Below the pieces are notes generated by a model that did not search any database, had not been told where the DNA came from, and worked only from the letters and a program-made list of their open reading frames with translations. From Anaerolineales bacterium (GTDB lineage: Bacteria > Chloroflexota > Anaerolineae > 4572-78 > J111), in NCBI GenBank assembly GCA_015075185.1, contig JABTUW010000001.1, positions 1,984,001 through 2,048,000 on the forward strand: a stretch of DNA of 64,000 nt. Direction: 5' to 3'. Of the stretch, positions 31,852-40,653 are shown one piece after another (within the stretch, counting starts at the first letter, position 1; each line of letters opens with the position of its first letter). The position numbers were made by a program, and so were the translations under genes.

Positions 31852-31884
31852 AGACCCTAAAGGTCTTCAAGACCTTTAGGGTCT
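31852..31884. repeat. palindromic repeat, family B copy 1
   Basis: AGACCCTAAAGGTCTT and AAGACCTTTAGGGTCT form a perfect 16-bp palindrome around one C. The 15-base arm AGACCCTAAAGGTCT recurs exactly at 56858-56890 with a different loop. It begins ten bases after the stop of the RHH-like gene. Confidence 0.75.
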
Positions 31885-31903
31885 GAAATTTGGGGAGACC
31901 ACT

Positions 31904-32473
31904 ATGATTGAAGCATTTTCTAACATCGCCACGGCCTTTGGCCTGTCAACTTCAGCGGGGCTGAATGCCTATCTGCCCTTGCTGATTGTGGCCCTGACCG
32001 CCCGCTACACCGACCTGCTCCATTTGAACAAGCCCTGGGATGTGATGACCAGCGGCTGGGTTATTGGGGCGCTGGCGGTGCTGCTGCTCGTCGAGATGAC
32101 CGCCGATAAAATCCCGGCCATTGATACGGTCAACGACGGCATCCAGACCTTTGGCCGCCCGGTAGCGGGAGCCGTTCTGTTTGCCGCTAGTTCCGGCGCT
32201 GTCGGCGATGTCCACCCGGCGCTGGCTTTTATTGCCGGGCTGCTTCTGGCCGGGGGCGTTCACGTAGTCAAAACAGCCGCCCGGCCCATGGTTACGGCCA
32301 CCACGGCCGGGACCGGCAACTGGCTGGTCAGTTTAGCCGAGGACGTGTTGGTCTTGATCAGCGCCATTATGGCTATCCTTGCCCCCATCTTCGTGGCCCT
32401 GGTGGCGCTCTTCTGCGGCCTGCTGGGTTTGTGGTGGTGGGGACGCCGCAAGGCTCGGCTATCTGTGGCTTAG
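31904..32473 (+). CDS. DUF4126-type membrane protein
   Basis: 189 residues with about four membrane helices. It has the conserved pattern LSTSAGLNAYLPLLIVALTA, VEMTADKIPAIDTVNDGIQT and VVKTAARPMVTATTAGTGNW, which I associate with DUF4126. Function unknown. Ribosome site GGGGAG is present. A classic terminator follows the gene. Confidence 0.85.
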   Translation: MIEAFSNIATAFGLSTSAGLNAYLPLLIVALTARYTDLLHLNKPWDVMTSGWVIGALAVLLLVEMTADKIPAIDTVNDGIQTFGRPVAGAVLFAASSGAVGDVHPALAFIAGLLLAGGVHVVKTAARPMVTATTAGTGNWLVSLAEDVLVLISAIMAILAPIFVALVALFCGLLGLWWWGRRKARLSVA

Positions 32474-32497
32474 GCGTAATAAAGCAGATTAAGCAAG

Positions 32498-32526
32498 AAA
32501 GGGACAGCCAAATCCTGTCCCTTTTT
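32498..32526 (+). terminator. intrinsic terminator after the DUF4126 gene
   Basis: AAAGGGACAG, loop CCAAATC, CTGTCCCTTTTT: a 10-bp stem followed by a T run. Confidence 0.9.
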
Positions 32527-32576
32527 AATTTCTGGGGTGCCTCGTAAGCAGTGTACCGTAAATTCGGGGTGTCTTC

Positions 32577-32757
32577 TTACGACCTATTTACGTTTTTCCT
32601 CATCGTCCTCAAAAAATACTTTCTAAATTCGGGGATCATCACTTTATAAAAAGGAACCGAAAAGAAATAGACATATGTCAGTGCTAAGGCATCAACACCT
32701 ACTGCAATTAATACCCTTCCAGCCCAGTGCAGAGTAGGCTCAGGCCAACGAAAATCA
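32577..32757 (-). pseudogene. possible 3' remnant of a membrane-protein gene
   Basis: On the complement, one frame runs about 60 codons to a TAA at 32579-32577. It encodes a protein-like end: DFRWPEPTLHWAG, then a hydrophobic stretch LIAVGVDALALTYVYFF, then a basic tail KYFLRTMRKNVNRS. There is no start codon. Upstream the frame runs into the palindrome at 32749-32798 and a stop. It looks like a gene end cut off by that element, but it could be chance. The rest of the gap 32474-32820 shows only the terminator and the palindromes. Confidence 0.35.
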
Positions 32758-32798
32758 TCCTGAGTAGGGCGTTAGCCCGTATCGAAGGGTGATTTTCG
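32749..32798. repeat. palindromic repeat, family D copy 1
   Basis: CGAAAATCA (32749-32757) and TGATTTTCG (32790-32798) close a larger hairpin that contains ATCCTGAGTAGGGC, GTTA, GCCCGTATCGAAGGGTG. The words CCTGAGTAGG and TATCGAAGG recur in the same order in the element at 50680-50761. A small palindrome, CCTGAATTCAGG, follows at 32806. Confidence 0.6.
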
Positions 32799-32820
32799 AG
32801 CTAATCCTGAATTCAGGTTA

Positions 32821-34967
32821 TTACGGGGGGCTGGCAAAATCATACCGGAACTCGACCAGCATGAACTGCCCCGGCCCCAGGTTGACCTTCATTTCGGCCA
32901 GGTCCACCAGTTGGATGATGTACTCGCCGGTGGCCAGGCCGCCGAATTCGGTGGCGTAGTCGCCCAGTTCCGGCTTGGTGCCGGTCAGTTGGGGTTGGCT
33001 CTGCCACGGACCGCTGCGGATGATGACCGGATGGTCTTTCAACCCAGCCGCCCGCACGGCAATCGTGCCGACCACGCCATTTTGTGTTTCCACAATCCGG
33101 CCCTGCCAGGCAAAGGCGAGTGTTGGTGTTGAGGTTGGCCGGGGTGTCGCCGTAGGAGTAGCAGGAGGGTTAGGGCGGAGAACTACCGGGGCTGAGGTCG
33201 GCGTCGTGGTGCTGGTGGCTGTCGGCGTGCGGCGAGGCTGCGCGCCCTGCCCCACCACAGGGGGTGTCTGGGCCAGGGCCAGGGTGGCATAGGTGGCGCT
33301 GGGCGAGAATTCCACCTCTGCCGTCCCCTGACCGTCGGCAAAGAGGCGCAGCCCTGTGCCGGTGTGCAGCGCTTCAACCAGGTAAACCCCCGGAGCCAAC
33401 TGTCCGAACTCGCAGACCAGGCCGCCCAGAATGGGATTGGAGATCACCTCGCAAAATTGCTCCGTCCCGCGCACCGAACGCAGCGCCGCCACCTGGCCAG
33501 CCTGCCCGGCGATGCGCACCCGGATCGTCGCTTGGGTATTGGTCGTCCCCTGGGAACCGTTGGTATTCTGGAGCAAGCGCGCCTCCCAGCCGGTCACTCC
33601 GGGTGGCAAAACTTCCCGTTCGAATACCGCCGTCACCTGCTCGTTTTCAAAAACTGCGACCGGCAGACTCTGCCCCAGACCTTCCGGCGCCACAAAGTAC
33701 TGGCCGGATTTCAACTTTTCAAAGAAGCAGCTATCACGCTCGGCAGTGTCCTGGCCGGTCACACAGCGCCGCTCACCACCCACAATACCGGCGGCGCGTA
33801 ATTGAATCGGCAAACCTTCGATGCCGGTCACTCTGACGGTAATCGCTGCGGCTTCAGTTTCACTTTTTGCCCGTCGGGTGATCGCGCCTAACCAGCCCGT
33901 GACCGCCGTCGGAGTGGGCAGAGGGGTCGCGGTGGGGCTGGGTGCGGGTGTAAATGTCGGCTGAGGTGTTTCGGTGGGTGGAACTGTGCTGGTAGGAATT
34001 GGGGTTGCGGTGGGTGGCGCCGGTGTGCTGGTAAAGGTGGGCGGCAGCGGGGTTAAGGTATCGGTTGGGGTTGGCGGGATGGCTTGAGGCCGAAATTCAA
34101 CCCGAGTTTCGGTATTGGGCTTCAGCTCCACATCAAAACGGACATTCAACCCCTCCGGCTCGATGATGTACTTGCCCGGACTCAGCCCGGCAAACTCGAC
34201 CACATCCGGCCCTAACTCATTTGGTTTTTGGCCGGTACTGGCCGTATTGATCACCTGCGCCAGCGTGGATAAACGCACTGCCTGCCCGCTGCGCCCCACC
34301 ACCTGGACCAGGAGACGGGCGAAAGGCGTACCGCTGCTGCGCGTTTCAGAAACCAGCCGGCCCTCCCAGAGTTGACCTCCCAGGGGAGTCATGGTGGGGG
34401 TGGGCAGGATCACCTGAGTGGCTTCCGGGACAGGGATTTGGACAAATTCAATCACGGCCAGGTTATAGTTATCGGCCACCACCTGCGTGCTGACGCCCAG
34501 TGCCGGAAGGCTTACCGTCCAGGTTCCGGCGCTAACGGGGGCAAATTCGGCGGTATAGGGCCCGTACTCCGGCTTACTGCCTGACTCGCCGGTGATAAGT
34601 ATACTGCCGCTGCGCAGCTCGATCTTGGCGCCCAGCATGCCTTCAACCTTCACCCGAAAAATCGACCCTTCTCCCTTGGTGTAGCCAAGCGTATTGCTCA
34701 CCAGGCGGCCAATCCATACCTGGGGCGCGGCTGTTGGCGTCGAGGTGAGGGCCGGTAAACTATCCTGGTGGATTGAGCGGCTAACGCCGGAGCAGATTGT
34801 TCAGAACCTGGCAGAAATAGGAAGACCGCTCCAATAAAGGCCAGAATGAAGCAGAGAATGGACGGGCTGGGTATTTTTTGCCTTCCCTTTAACAAGGTCT
34901 CACCCTGGATGATAACGTTTGGTTTAAAACCAGACACATTATACGCCTTTTGGAACAATTCCTTCAA
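32821..34967 (-). pseudogene. Stalked surface protein of five repeated domains, interrupted by a frameshift
   Basis: The N-terminal frame (34967-34698, 89 codons) has a membrane/signal helix (ILCFILAFIGAVFLFLPGSE) and ends out of frame. The main frame (34701 down to 32821) continues as 626 codons and is open back to about 34799. A shift of -1 between 34799 and 34700 joins SAPALAAQ to LPALTSTPTAAPQVWIGRLV, so the DNA has probably lost a base; an assembly error is also possible. The main part has five modules of about 90 residues, each starting W-x-G-R/A-L/I and ending near VEF. Thr-Pro linkers join most of them. Probably an exported, membrane-anchored adhesive or structural protein; function unknown. 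Confidence 0.75.
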
Positions 34968-34996
34968 ATGCCGTTAGAGGAGTCAACCATTTTTGT

Positions 34997-35025
34997 TTGC
35001 TTCCCCTTTTGTTTCGGATTACAAT
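34997..35025 (+). promoter_or_regulatory. candidate promoter of ppgK
   Basis: TTGCTT (34997-35002), 17 bases, TACAAT (35020-35025), 26 bases before the start codon. Confidence 0.45.
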
Positions 35026-35050
35026 TCAGCAAACTAAGAAGGGGAACTCT

Positions 35051-35791
35051 ATGGAGATTTTAGGCATAGATATTGGTGGTTCCGGCATCAAAGGCGCGCC
35101 GGTGGATGTTGAAAAAGGGATGATGCTGGCCGAACGGCAGCGGCTGGATACCCCGCAGCCTTCGGTACCCGAGGCGGTGGGTGATGTTGTCGCCGAAATT
35201 GCCCGCCTGTTTAATTGGCAAGGGCCAATTGGCTGTACCTTTCCGGCAGTTATCAAGCATGGCGTGGCTTACAGCGCGGCCAACGTGGATCAATCCTGGA
35301 TCGGTTTTAACGGCCAGCAGTTGTTTGAACAGAAAACCGGCTGTCCGGTGCTATTGCTCAACGACGCCGACGCCGCCGGGATTGCCGAGATGGAATTTGG
35401 GGCGGGCCGGGGTCAGCCAGGGGTGGTTATTATGCTTACTTTTGGTACCGGCATCGGCAGCGCAATCTTTGTGGATGGCCGGCTGGTCCCCAACACCGAG
35501 TTTGGCCATATGGAAATCCGGGGCAAGGATGCCGAGGACCGCGCCGCCGACCGTATTCGCACCGAAAAGGACCTGAGCTGGGAAAAGTGGGCCGGACGGG
35601 TCAACGAATTCTTGGAGCGGATGGAAATGCTCTTCTCGCCCGATTTATTTATTTTCGGTGGGGGGGTGAGCAAAAAACATGAAAAGTTCCTGCCCCTGCT
35701 GCGAACTCAGGCCAAAATCGTGCCGGCTCAGATGCTGAACGAAGCCGGCATTATTGGCGCAGCAATGGCAGCCAAATCTTTAGTGCGGTAG
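35051..35791 (+). CDS. ppgK: Polyphosphate glucokinase (ROK family)
   Basis: 246 residues from the ATG at 35051, with AAGGGG shortly before. It phosphorylates glucose using inorganic polyphosphate (often also ATP). Signatures: [20 protein letters not shown] at the N-terminus (phosphate loop), [39 protein letters not shown] (sugar-binding and catalytic Asp), [20 protein letters not shown] and [19 protein letters not shown]. The length near 250 residues and the GHMEI segment fit PpgK rather than longer ROK glucokinases. Confidence 0.94.
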   Translation: MEILGIDIGGSGIKGAPVDVEKGMMLAERQRLDTPQPSVPEAVGDVVAEIARLFNWQGPIGCTFPAVIKHGVAYSAANVDQSWIGFNGQQLFEQKTGCPVLLLNDADAAGIAEMEFGAGRGQPGVVIMLTFGTGIGSAIFVDGRLVPNTEFGHMEIRGKDAEDRAADRIRTEKDLSWEKWAGRVNEFLERMEMLFSPDLFIFGGGVSKKHEKFLPLLRTQAKIVPAQMLNEAGIIGAAMAAKSLVR

Positions 35792-35805
35792 CTTCAGCAG
35801 ATAAA

Positions 35806-35836
35806 AAAACACCCTCGCTTGCGGGGAGGGTGTTTT
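35806..35836. terminator. bidirectional intrinsic terminator
   Basis: AAAACACCCTC and GAGGGTGTTTT form an 11-bp stem with A and T runs on the two sides. It serves ppgK and the convergent receiver gene. Confidence 0.9.
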
Positions 35837-35849
35837 AAAAATTTCCGGT

Positions 35850-36239
35850 TTAACTAACCAGCGATCTTTCCAGCATATTTGTTACCGTGTCTACCAGTTC
35901 CTTGACCTCAAATGGCTTTTGGATGTAGCGATCGTTGTCAATGACGTGTAAACCGCTGGCGGCATCGTGCTCCTCACTTCTGGCGGAAACAATGATGATC
36001 GGTACCTTGGCCAGTTCTTTATCGTTTTTCATTTCATAGTACAGGTCCCAACCGTCAATATCGGGTAGCATTAAATCCAGCAAGAGTACATCGGGTTTGA
36101 GGCTTTTGATCAGTTCTAACCCCAATTCACCTCGCCTCGCTCCAATAACGCGATGGCCTTTGCGTTCGAAGATTAGTTGAATCAAGCCGCTCATCTCCGG
36201 GTCATCTTCTATGGATAAAATTCGAGCTTGGATATTCAC
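35850..36239 (-). CDS. Single-domain response regulator receiver
   Basis: 129 residues, a CheY-like receiver. Acidic pair in ILSIEDDPEMSGLIQ, phospho-acceptor in VLLLDLMLPDIDGWDL, Ser in IIIVSARSEEHDAA and Lys in YIQKPFEVKEL. There is no output domain and no adjacent kinase. It is separate from, and not especially similar to, the receiver at 23082. Confidence 0.92.
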   Translation of the reverse strand: MNIQARILSIEDDPEMSGLIQLIFERKGHRVIGARRGELGLELIKSLKPDVLLLDLMLPDIDGWDLYYEMKNDKELAKVPIIIVSARSEEHDAASGLHVIDNDRYIQKPFEVKELVDTVTNMLERSLVS

Positions 36240-36463
36240 CTGGATATTCCTCTTCTGCCGCCTAAATCCTGCTTTGTAATAAGTCTAATTATAGCATAAA
36301 AGGATACGACTTGCCTTTAGGAAAAATGGCCTGTTGAACTTTGCTCTTGAGTTTATCATAAAGTGGACTCCTTAGAATTTGATTAATTGGCCCTTGGCTC
36401 TGCCTGAATTGGTATGGTATAATCAGTCCAATTTTTGCAATCGGACTAAGAATTGGGGGAAAA

Positions 36464-37975
36464 ATGCCGATTCAACTGCTGCGTCAAACGGATCAGCCGC
36501 TCTATTTGCAGGTGGCCGAACAATTACGGCAGCAAATAGAAAATGGAGAATTAGCGCCCCATACCCGCCTGCCGGCCAGCCGGATTCTGGCAAAAAAGTT
36601 GGGCGTCAACCGGATTACGATTGTCAACGCCTATGCCGAACTGGAGGCCGAGGGTTTAGTGATCAGCCGGGTTGGTAGCGGCACCTTTGTGGCCGGTGAA
36701 CAGCAACCGGCGGCATTGGCTCCTTCACCTTTGTGGAGGGGGTCTCCCGTGGGGCGGCGGCCCTGGAATGCCAATCAGATGGTTGCCGAGATGATGCGCC
36801 TGGCCCGCCAGCCCGGAGTTATTTCCTTTGCCGGTGGCTCGCCCTCCAGCGAGTTTTTGCCCGTCCATGAGCTGCGCCGGGCCTTGAATGAGGTGCTGCG
36901 GCGGGACGGGGTCGCTGCCCTGCAATATGAAGAAGCGGCTGGATATCTTCCTCTGCGTGAAACCATCGCCCGGCAGATGCAGCAACAACACATCCCGGTC
37001 AACGGCCAGGATATTTTGATTACCACTGGCTGCCAGCAAGCCCTGGATGTTACGGTAAATGTGCTGACTCGCAGCAGTGAGGATAACCTGGTGGTCGTCG
37101 AGGATCCTTGTTACCTGGGCTTCCTGGATATTTTAGCCGCTCGCCGGCTGACCCCGCTCGGCGTGCCGGTAGATGGCCAGGGCATGCAGGTTGACCGGCT
37201 GGAGCAGATTATCCTGCGCCACCGGCCCCGCCTCATCTATACCACACCCAGCTTTCACAACCCCACCGGAACGACCCTCTCTCTGCCCCGGCGGCGGGCG
37301 CTGCTGGAAGTTGCCAGCCGTTATGGCGTACCCATTTTAGAAGATAGCTGCTACGATACCTTATATTACGAAGGCGAGCCGCCGCCCAGCCTGAAAAGCC
37401 TGGATACGGCTGATATAGTTTTTTTGGCCGGGGGGTTTGGCAAAACGCTGGCGCCCGGCCTGCGGATTGGCTACCTGGTCGCGCCGTCTGCCTGGCAAGA
37501 ACGGGTAATTGCCGCTAAGCAAACCGCCGATATATTGACCTCCCCGCTGAACCAGTATGCGCTCCATTCCTACTTGCACAGCGGCCACTATGCCGATCAT
37601 CTGAGCCTGACCCGCCGGGCCTACCGTGAGCGGCGCGACTTAATGGCAGCCGCAGCCCGGCGCTATTTTCCCCAGGAAGCGGTCTGGCGCTGTCCGGCGG
37701 GAGGCATGTACCTCTGGGTTGAGATGCCGCCTTCCGGCCCAACGGCGACTGACCTGTATATGGCCGCTATCAATTACAGCGTGGTCTTTGCGCTCGGCTC
37801 CGTTTTCTCGGCCAGCAACTCGTTTAGCCATGCCATGCGCCTGAATTTTGCCACCCCTGCGCTCGATGAAATCGAGGAAGGCATGCGCCGCTTGGGCAAA
37901 GCCTGGAAAGAGTTGCTGGCCCGGAACATAAGGGTGCAGCCGGTCAACCAGCGCTGCACTATGCCAATTTTATAA
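36464..37975 (+). CDS. MocR-type regulator: GntR helix-turn-helix fused to an aminotransferase-like domain
   Basis: 503 residues, with GGGGG before the ATG. Residues 1-75 are a GntR winged helix (QPLYLQVAEQLRQQIENGEL, LPASRILAKKLGVNRITIVN). The remainder is a class I aminotransferase fold: NPTGTTLSLPRRRALLE, ILEDSCYDTLYYEGEPP and FLAGGFGKTLAPGLRIGYLV, where the lysine would hold PLP. Such regulators sense PLP or an amino compound and control vitamin B6 or amino-acid genes. The regulated gene is not obvious; downstream genes on the same strand are candidates. A standalone 2-aminoadipate-type aminotransferase is the alternative reading, but the winged helix argues against it. Confidence 0.92.
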   Translation: MPIQLLRQTDQPLYLQVAEQLRQQIENGELAPHTRLPASRILAKKLGVNRITIVNAYAELEAEGLVISRVGSGTFVAGEQQPAALAPSPLWRGSPVGRRPWNANQMVAEMMRLARQPGVISFAGGSPSSEFLPVHELRRALNEVLRRDGVAALQYEEAAGYLPLRETIARQMQQQHIPVNGQDILITTGCQQALDVTVNVLTRSSEDNLVVVEDPCYLGFLDILAARRLTPLGVPVDGQGMQVDRLEQIILRHRPRLIYTTPSFHNPTGTTLSLPRRRALLEVASRYGVPILEDSCYDTLYYEGEPPPSLKSLDTADIVFLAGGFGKTLAPGLRIGYLVAPSAWQERVIAAKQTADILTSPLNQYALHSYLHSGHYADHLSLTRRAYRERRDLMAAAARRYFPQEAVWRCPAGGMYLWVEMPPSGPTATDLYMAAINYSVVFALGSVFSASNSFSHAMRLNFATPALDEIEEGMRRLGKAWKELLARNIRVQPVNQRCTMPIL

Positions 37976-38054
37976 GGTAAAGAGGCGAGAATTTTAATTC
38001 ACCTCACCCTCTCCTCGTCTCTTCGTTTTGATATTCGACTCGTGATAACTTATT

Positions 38055-39038
38055 ATGACAATCTACCATTTTGCACAACTCAGTGACATCCATATCTCCT
38101 CCTTGGGAGACTATGCGGAGATGCTGTCGGGCCGGGCGGCTGATTTTTTAAAGGCTGTAGTGACCCATTTAAACCGGCAGGAAGATTTGGATTTTGTATT
38201 AATCACCGGTGATCTGTTCAACACCCCGACCCGTTCTAATCTAGCTTTATTTCAGCAGGCTATCCAAAGCCTGAACAGGCCTTATTTTATCATTCCCGGC
38301 AACCACGACCGCCGGGCCCCTGATGAAACTGAGGGCTTAACTCGCCGCGAATTCGCCCGGTATTTTAACCCCCAATTTCAGGCCAGACCGGCCGCACCGG
38401 AGGCTCAGGTTGGCTATTGGTCGCTAACGGTCCGGCCAGAGGTACAACTGATCGGCCTGGATTCCATCCGCGATGAGGATTGGGGTGGGCAGATTGATGC
38501 GGCTCAAATCGAGTGGCTGGAACAGGAGCTAAGGGCGCACGCCGATAAATTGATTATCCTGGCCGTTCACCATCCCCTTCACCCTCTGGCTCCCATTGAC
38601 GATCATCCTGACTGGCGCAATTTTGTCTGTGACAACGGCCCTGAGCTGCTGGCCCTGCTCGACCGGTATCCGCAGGTGAAGGTCGTCCTTACCGGCCATC
38701 ACCATCAAACCAAAGCCGACATGCTGGGCCAGCGCCTCCACCTGGCCTGTCCGGCCCTGAGCGTGTATCCCTGCGCCTATCGCCTTCTGCGCCTGGAGCA
38801 GACAGACACAGATACCTGGCACATCGAATGGTCTACCCGCTCAGCCACTGCTGACTCAACCGTGACCGAGGCCCGGCAAAGGATGATCGAAGCCTGGCAA
38901 GGGGTCGGCTTTGATCTCGACTTTGTGGAGATGCATGCTCAATTAGCTTACGGGAGTGAGTTCGATAGACAAGGAAGGTGGAAGAATGGGAGTGTGGCGG
39001 ATTGGAGAATTGGGGGACTGGGGAATGGTGAAAAATGA
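38055..39038 (+). CDS. Calcineurin-like metallophosphoesterase
   Basis: 327 residues. The metal-site motifs are complete: AQLSDIHIS (DxH), LITGDLFNTP (GD), FIIPGNHDRR (GNHD), LAVHHPLHP and VVLTGHHHQTKADM (GHHH). The fold and spacing match CpdA-like class III cyclic nucleotide phosphodiesterases, but the substrate is uncertain. The last 25 residues (GRWKNGSVADWRIGGLGNG) are encoded by a GGAAGG-type repeat and look like an acquired tail. It overlaps the next gene by four bases (ATGA). Confidence 0.9.
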   Translation: MTIYHFAQLSDIHISSLGDYAEMLSGRAADFLKAVVTHLNRQEDLDFVLITGDLFNTPTRSNLALFQQAIQSLNRPYFIIPGNHDRRAPDETEGLTRREFARYFNPQFQARPAAPEAQVGYWSLTVRPEVQLIGLDSIRDEDWGGQIDAAQIEWLEQELRAHADKLIILAVHHPLHPLAPIDDHPDWRNFVCDNGPELLALLDRYPQVKVVLTGHHHQTKADMLGQRLHLACPALSVYPCAYRLLRLEQTDTDTWHIEWSTRSATADSTVTEARQRMIEAWQGVGFDLDFVEMHAQLAYGSEFDRQGRWKNGSVADWRIGGLGNGEK

Positions 39039-39943
39039 GGAATTTACAACCTTCCAGCCTTCCAGCCTTCCAATCCACCAACCTGCCTCGGCCGCTGAAA
39101 GGCGTTGTTCTGGCTTTTGCCTCGGCGGCCTGCATTTCGGTGACGTTTATTGCCAGCAAACAGGCCATGGCGGACCTGTCACCCCTGGCTTTTACCCCAA
39201 TCTGGTTCGCGGTGGCGTCGGCCTGGGGTATCGGCCTGTACCTGTGGCGAAACGGGCTGGCACTCCCTAACGGTCTGGGCGAGTCCATTCGCCCTATTTT
39301 GTTACTGGGTTTGTTGAACGGACTGGCCAACTTTTTGTTCTTTACCAGCATTGATCTCGGCGACCCGGCGCTGGTGGCCTTTTTCAGCCGCAGCGAGACT
39401 GTTTATACCGTTTTACTGGGCGCGTGGTTACTGGGCGAGCGCATGCGCCGCTCGCAGTGGCTGGGAGTGGCCCTGGCCATCGCTGGTACCGGGGCGATGA
39501 CTTTTCGCGCCGGGAGTGTGGTCTGGATGGTGCTGCTGCTGGCCCTGGCCTCGAATTTTTTCCTGGCCTTGAGCAACCTGGTCGCCAAAAAAAGTATCCT
39601 CGCCGTGCCGCCGTTAGTTTTATCTACGGCCCGCACCCTGGTGATGACGCTGATGTTGGGCCTGTTTGGCTGGGCCGCCGGACAACTCGCCTGGCCTGGC
39701 TGGACGGCCTGGCTGTGGATTATCGGGGGCGCATTTTTCGGCCCGTTTCTGAGTTATGTGCTTTTTTACAGGTCGCTGCTCTACCTTGACCTGTCCAAAG
39801 GTGCCGTTATTCGAGCCACCCAGCCGCTGTTTGTGGCTGTCTACGGTCTGGCCCTGTTTGGCACACTGATCACTCTCCAACAACTGGCGGGCGGTCTGGT
39901 GCTGACCGCCGGGGTTGCCTTTATGCTCTGGGATCGCAAGTAG
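39035..39943 (+). CDS. EamA/DMT-family transporter
   Basis: 302 residues with about ten membrane helices in two EamA halves (LKGVVLAFASAACISVTFIA; DPALVAFFSRSETVYTVLLG; and ALASNFFLALSNLVAKKSI). DMT carriers export metabolites, often amino acids or nucleobases. The first about 20 residues (PSSLPAFQSTNLPRP) come from a CCTTCCAGC repeat tract, so the original start may have been slightly downstream. The ATG overlaps the preceding stop, suggesting coupled translation. Confidence 0.88.
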   Translation: MRNLQPSSLPAFQSTNLPRPLKGVVLAFASAACISVTFIASKQAMADLSPLAFTPIWFAVASAWGIGLYLWRNGLALPNGLGESIRPILLLGLLNGLANFLFFTSIDLGDPALVAFFSRSETVYTVLLGAWLLGERMRRSQWLGVALAIAGTGAMTFRAGSVVWMVLLLALASNFFLALSNLVAKKSILAVPPLVLSTARTLVMTLMLGLFGWAAGQLAWPGWTAWLWIIGGAFFGPFLSYVLFYRSLLYLDLSKGAVIRATQPLFVAVYGLALFGTLITLQQLAGGLVLTAGVAFMLWDRK

Positions 39944-39959
39944 GAGATTTTGGAGGACC

Positions 39960-40580
39960 ATGTATATTCCCAAAGCTTTTGCTGAAACAAATAGTGAAAA
40001 ATTGTTTGCCTTCATTGAAGCTAACAGCTTTGGCATTCTTTTTTCACAGCACAATGGCCAGCCTTTTGCCACGCATCTGCCGTTTTTGGTGGAGCGAAGT
40101 ACAGAGTCACCCGGTTGGCTGTGGGGACACCTGGCCAGGGCTAATCCCCACTGGCATGATTTGGCGGGCGAGGTTTTGATTGTTTTCCCCGGCCCGCACG
40201 CCTATATCTCACCGGCCTGGTATGAAGAAGAAAACGTTGTTCCGACCTGGAACTACCTGGCTGTCCACGTTTACGGCCAGCTATCGCTGGTCCAGGAGGA
40301 TGAACGCCTCTTAAAGATTGTCGGAGACTCGGTTAAATTTTATGAGGCGGCCAGACCCGCTCCCTGGGCGCTCGACGCTTCAGCCAACTATATCCACAAA
40401 ATGCTGAAGGGTATCGTCGGCTTCAAAATCGAGATCACCCGCCTGGAAGGAAAGTGGAAACTCAATCAAAATCATTCCACTGCCCGGCAGGAAAGAGTAG
40501 TAAACGCATTGAAACAGTTGCCCGATCAAAATTCGCAGGAAATTGCGGCTTTGATGGAAGATAATTTGAAGAGGCGGTGA
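39960..40580 (+). CDS. PaiB-type FMN-binding protein
   Basis: 206 residues from the ATG at 39960 with GGAGG four bases upstream. It opens MYIPKAFAETNSEKLFAFIE, followed by FGILFSQHNGQPFATHLPFL, GHLARANPHWHDL, VLIVFPGPHAYISPAWYEEE and VPTWNYLAVHVYGQL. All are typical of the PaiB/FMN-binding split-barrel family. PaiB in Bacillus is linked to polyamine acetylation and protease control; the role here is unknown. It follows the DMT gene by 16 bases. Confidence 0.92.
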   Translation: MYIPKAFAETNSEKLFAFIEANSFGILFSQHNGQPFATHLPFLVERSTESPGWLWGHLARANPHWHDLAGEVLIVFPGPHAYISPAWYEEENVVPTWNYLAVHVYGQLSLVQEDERLLKIVGDSVKFYEAARPAPWALDASANYIHKMLKGIVGFKIEITRLEGKWKLNQNHSTARQERVVNALKQLPDQNSQEIAALMEDNLKRR

Positions 40581-40653
40581 GCAGTGAGACGAGGAGACGC
40601 GGTTAGGCCGCGTCCTCGCCTATTCTCCTTGCACAGTATGAAAGGTAAATACA

